The position numbers and the translations under genes are program-made. Shown one piece after another: positions 61,082 through 64,000 of a stretch of DNA of 64,000 nt. The notes below the pieces were generated by a model, which searched no databases, had not been told where the DNA came from, and saw only the letters and a list, made by a program, of their open reading frames with translations. The stretch comes from Phoronis australis. Its lineage: Eukaryota > Phoronida > Phoronidae. The stretch is taken from positions 403,638-467,637 of the forward strand of contig NMRA01000017.1 of NCBI GenBank assembly GCA_002633005.1. The letters run 5' to 3'. Within the stretch, counting starts at the first letter, position 1. Each line of letters begins with the position of its first letter.

Positions 61082-62178
61082 TTGAGTAGCTCACTTATTC
61101 GGAAAAAATTCGAGATCAGATGGGTGGTATTTTTTTACCGGAGATTAAAAATAATTGGTAATTCCTACTGGCGCCAAATATTTGGAAGTATGACATCTTT
61201 TTACAAGAAAATAATTGTTGCAAGTAAGGAGGACTTTTTGAATCAACCTTTGTGGTTTAATAGTAACTTGGCGATCGGAGGCACAAGTGTTTTTTATAAG
61301 CCTGGGTTTGTAAGAGGCTTAAGATTTATTAGAGATATGTATACCTCTGATGGTGATTTCGTTAGTTTGAACCACATGAAAAATAAGTTCGATGTAAAAA
61401 CCAACTTTGTAGAATATAATGGTGTTCTTTCCGTTCTAAGAACGTTTCAAAAAAGTCTACTTCAAAGTAAATTCAAAAGTGTTAATGTCTACGCTCCTTG
61501 CATGCCTTTAGCAATCACTCACTTACGGAAAAATTTGAAGGGTTGTAGACATATTATTTCAGTCTTTAGCGAAACCTTCTAACTCAGCGTGTAAATGCGA
61601 AATAGAGTTGGAAGAAAATATACGCATTGCTTTATGAAATTACAAAGGATCCCAACATTACAACTATACAGGATTATTGCAACAAATGCCTTTTTAGTCA
61701 AAATCCGAGTTCGGGATTCTAATTTATGTTCCTTTTGTAATAAAGCTCCAGAGACGCTGCCATACCTTTTTTGGGAATGTGGCATTGTACAAGATTTCTG
61801 GAAGGAATTCGGACTCAGCTTCCCAACGGTGTCTCTTGCGATCGAGTTATTCTTGAACTTTACGAGACGCATGATTTTCTTTTTAACATTTTGCTTCTAA
61901 TAGCCAAACAGTACATTTACAAGGAGAGATGTCACAAAAATATACCTGATTTTCACAGGTTTATTACATATACTTATGAGTACTATAATGCTGAAAAATT
62001 AATTGCATGTAAAAACTTTGTATATGACAGCTTCTCTGCGAAAATACTTAACTACATGTAGAAGTTATTTACTTTAATCGAGATACGAGAATGGTCTTTC
62101 CTGAGGTGTGCATGCGTGAATGAATGGGTGTACTTATTTGTTTGTTTGTTTTTGTTGATAATAAATTCTTTAAAAAAT
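61082..62178 (+). mobile_element. 5'-truncated Tx1/L1-like LINE, reverse-transcriptase C-terminal end
   Basis: The + strand reading gives the part downstream of the polymerase in Tx1/L1-clade non-LTR elements: QPLWFNSNLAIGG, then KTNFVEYNGVLS, then LCSFCNKAPETLPYLFWEC (the Cys/His zinc-knuckle region), and finally KQYIYKERC. Two in-frame stops (61580, 61592) and a frameshift near 61855 break it; the last frame ends at TAG 62059. An AT-rich tail (AATAAATTCTTTAAAAAA) ends near 62178. It is a dead fragment about 230 bases upstream of SIAE, on the opposite strand. Confidence 0.88.
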
Positions 62179-63595
62179 GATGTAAATCCCAAAACTGGGG
62201 TTAGCATTTCAACTTCGACAGCTAAAGCGACACCGAAAACTGCTTCCTACCGTACTCACAAATGTGTGCAAAGGAAATGTGACTGTCATATATATCTTGA
62301 CATGTTGGTTTCAGTTTTAGATTAAACTTCGTTAGCCTAGTGGCTGTCCGTCAGTATAAGCCATGTCTGTAAAGTTTATCGTGTTGTATCGTAAGTTCAC
62401 AGAATATGAAATAAATAGAGCAAATAACTTGGAAAATTATTACAGCTTCGTTTGTACATATTCCAGATGATGCCGGTTTTTAGTTCTTTTTTTTTCTTGG
62501 CCAATGACCACGCTGGCAGTCTGAGGAAAACGGCTGAGTGTCACTCGAATACATTAAAGAGGCCTGGAACACGATAAGCAGACAAACTTGCAATATAGAA
62601 TGTGGCTCTCTGCCAATGAAACAGAATTCAACCAGCTCATGAGGAACTTTTAGGATTTGTTCGTAAAGATTTTTAATTTCTGTTGGTATCAAAGCATTTT
62701 CTTTTAGTTTCAATTAAAAAAAAACGATCTGTCAAGTGCTCGTCGCTTAGTCGGTTTTTCTCCCACGAGGCAAAGCACGTCTCCTTATTTGGTATGGCAT
62801 GACATAGACGTAACACATCTCCCTGATATGGAAAATGTGACCTTTGACTTCAAGCGACTTCAAGCAACTGACTGCAGTGAGCGCATGAGCGCAAGTGGGA
62901 GGGATACTAGAAATTCTGTCGTAACCACAGAGATTCTCCACACAGAGGAAAGGGAATTACTCTGTGCAAGACGTTGCGACTCGGAGATGGTACTTTCCTC
63001 AGGAATTGTTTAAAAGATATTTTTGACGAGCTTTCGCGTTCCATGCATCTTTAGCGTGAACACGAATCGACTCAAACTTCGCGATCAAGGGAGGACGGCA
63101 ACATCGGCTTACCCGGTTGAGTGTAAACATTGTCCAACTACAACATACCGACCGTACGGTCCGGTTTCTGAAAGTGCTTGTCAAGAAGGGCGCTGTTTGA
63201 GACAATGACTGACATTAGATTGAGCCGGATATTTACGGTTGTTAGCCACTGGTTGGATATATATCTATCTGTGAGATTTTTAGTAATTTGCATTCATGAT
63301 TCAAAGATGCCTGGCCGATTTTTATACTTATTGGCATGACCTCAGAGACTACACCAGTTTAGCCTAGTATCTAATTCCGAGAGAGGCATAGCCTGAAAAA
63401 CGCGGCCGACCGCATGGTAAAGTTGTCGCGTATTTATTTATTATTGTGATATTTAAAATGAGGGTGGCCTCTTCAGTGATAGCACTGCTTTCCAAGAGGG
63501 CCCTCAACAAGAAAAACAGTAATATAATTATAATACAATGAAGTAATAAAACAACAATGAAATATACGTAACAAAGGTACAATCATGAATTAAAA
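62179..63595. other. Region between LINE and terminal MITE, no gene recognised
   Basis: Short open frames on both strands lack family resemblance and splice support. It contains the second copy of the 64-bp dispersed repeat at 63441-63504. Confidence 0.5.
63441..63504 (+). repeat. 64-bp dispersed repeat, copy 2
   Basis: This is the partner of 24490-24553 in the same orientation, about 94 percent alike by eye, with unrelated flanks. Confidence 0.75.
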
Positions 63596-64000
63596 CAGGG
63601 CCCGGTCTCCAATCTTTTTACTCGAAATGGAACTCGAAATTAGGTTTGGCATTTTCTACTCTACTTTTGGGCGAAATCAAGATAAGTGTCTATTATTCTA
63701 TGCTCGAGTACACAATAACTTACGTAGATAATTTATTGACCTTAGTTCACAGTTTGTAAACCCAATATTAAAGCAATAAGTTCGAGTTTGAACTCGAAAT
63801 TTCGAGTTTTTACTCGAGTTTGTAGCACGAATATAAGGGTCTTCAATGGCAAACTTGAACTAGAAACTCCTATGCATAAACTATAATGTATTTGAGCACA
63901 GTCTGATAACCAATTATCTTAAGTTCGCACAAAAGGAGCAGAGAAATTGCCAAAAATAGTTTCGAGTTCGTTTCGAGTACAAAGATTAGAGACCGGGCCC
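63596..64000. mobile_element. hAT-like MITE reaching the window end
   Basis: The left end CAGGGCCCGGTCTCCAATCT is inverted at the right end as AGATTAGAGACCGGGCCC, which stops exactly at base 64000. The final TG and the flank are therefore not visible. The interior is rich in CTCGAAAT/ATTTCGAG inverted words. There is no coding frame. Confidence 0.75.

Noticed and set aside
62747-63205. Small overlapping frames near 63 kb as a gene
   Set aside because: No family resemblance or splice support; similar lengths occur by chance in this composition.

Overview
This is intron-rich animal nuclear DNA, most likely from a marine invertebrate deuterostome of the hemichordate or amphioxus kind. The evidence is the set of genes (KChIP, shugoshin, sialate O-acetylesterase), GT-AG introns of a few hundred bases to several kb, many minisatellites and small inverted-repeat elements, and a truncated Tx1/L1-like LINE. 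The species is inferred, not shown. The assembly has a 110-base N gap (45106-45215) and single Ns at 2009, 3462 and 23709. Two of the single Ns separate near-identical direct copies, which suggests unmerged haplotypes or overlapping contigs.

Layout. (1) 1-7560, + strand: the 3' half of a Kv-channel-interacting protein gene (five coding exons; the 5' exons lie off the left edge). Its introns carry a tRNA-derived repeat and two minisatellites that both have a 22-bp period. (2) 7561-13170: intergenic, no gene recognised. (3) 15656-27921, - strand: a large gene whose six exons join in frame (one is only 16 nt, one is 5.9 kb) to encode about 2159 residues of mostly acidic, Ser/Asp/Glu-rich, internally repeated protein that I do not recognise. 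A decayed + strand coding copy lies in one intron. (4) 27925-31364: a probable shared upstream region between that gene and shugoshin, which point away from each other. (5) 31365-46244, + strand: shugoshin in 17 exons, with an N-terminal coiled coil, a KEN box and the C-terminal shugoshin motif. Its introns carry a hAT-like MITE, another inverted-repeat element, a tRNA-like repeat and a 30-bp minisatellite. (6) 46245-49223: the tail-to-tail region between shugoshin and SIAE. (7) 49224-60856, - strand: a complete 10-exon SIAE gene (528 residues) with signal peptide and catalytic motifs. One exon boundary is tandemly duplicated in frame, and two introns carry long inverted repeats. (8) 60857-64000: SIAE upstream region, a 5'-truncated LINE, a dispersed repeat, and a MITE that runs to the window end.

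The genes are functionally unrelated: neuronal calcium sensing, an unknown acidic protein, protection of chromosome cohesion, and sialic-acid deacetylation. There is no operon-like logic. The best unusual signals are the in-frame splice-site duplication in SIAE, the unrecognised giant-exon protein with its microexon, and a roughly 200-bp near-perfect hairpin in a SIAE intron. Nothing here is clearly a new multi-gene system.
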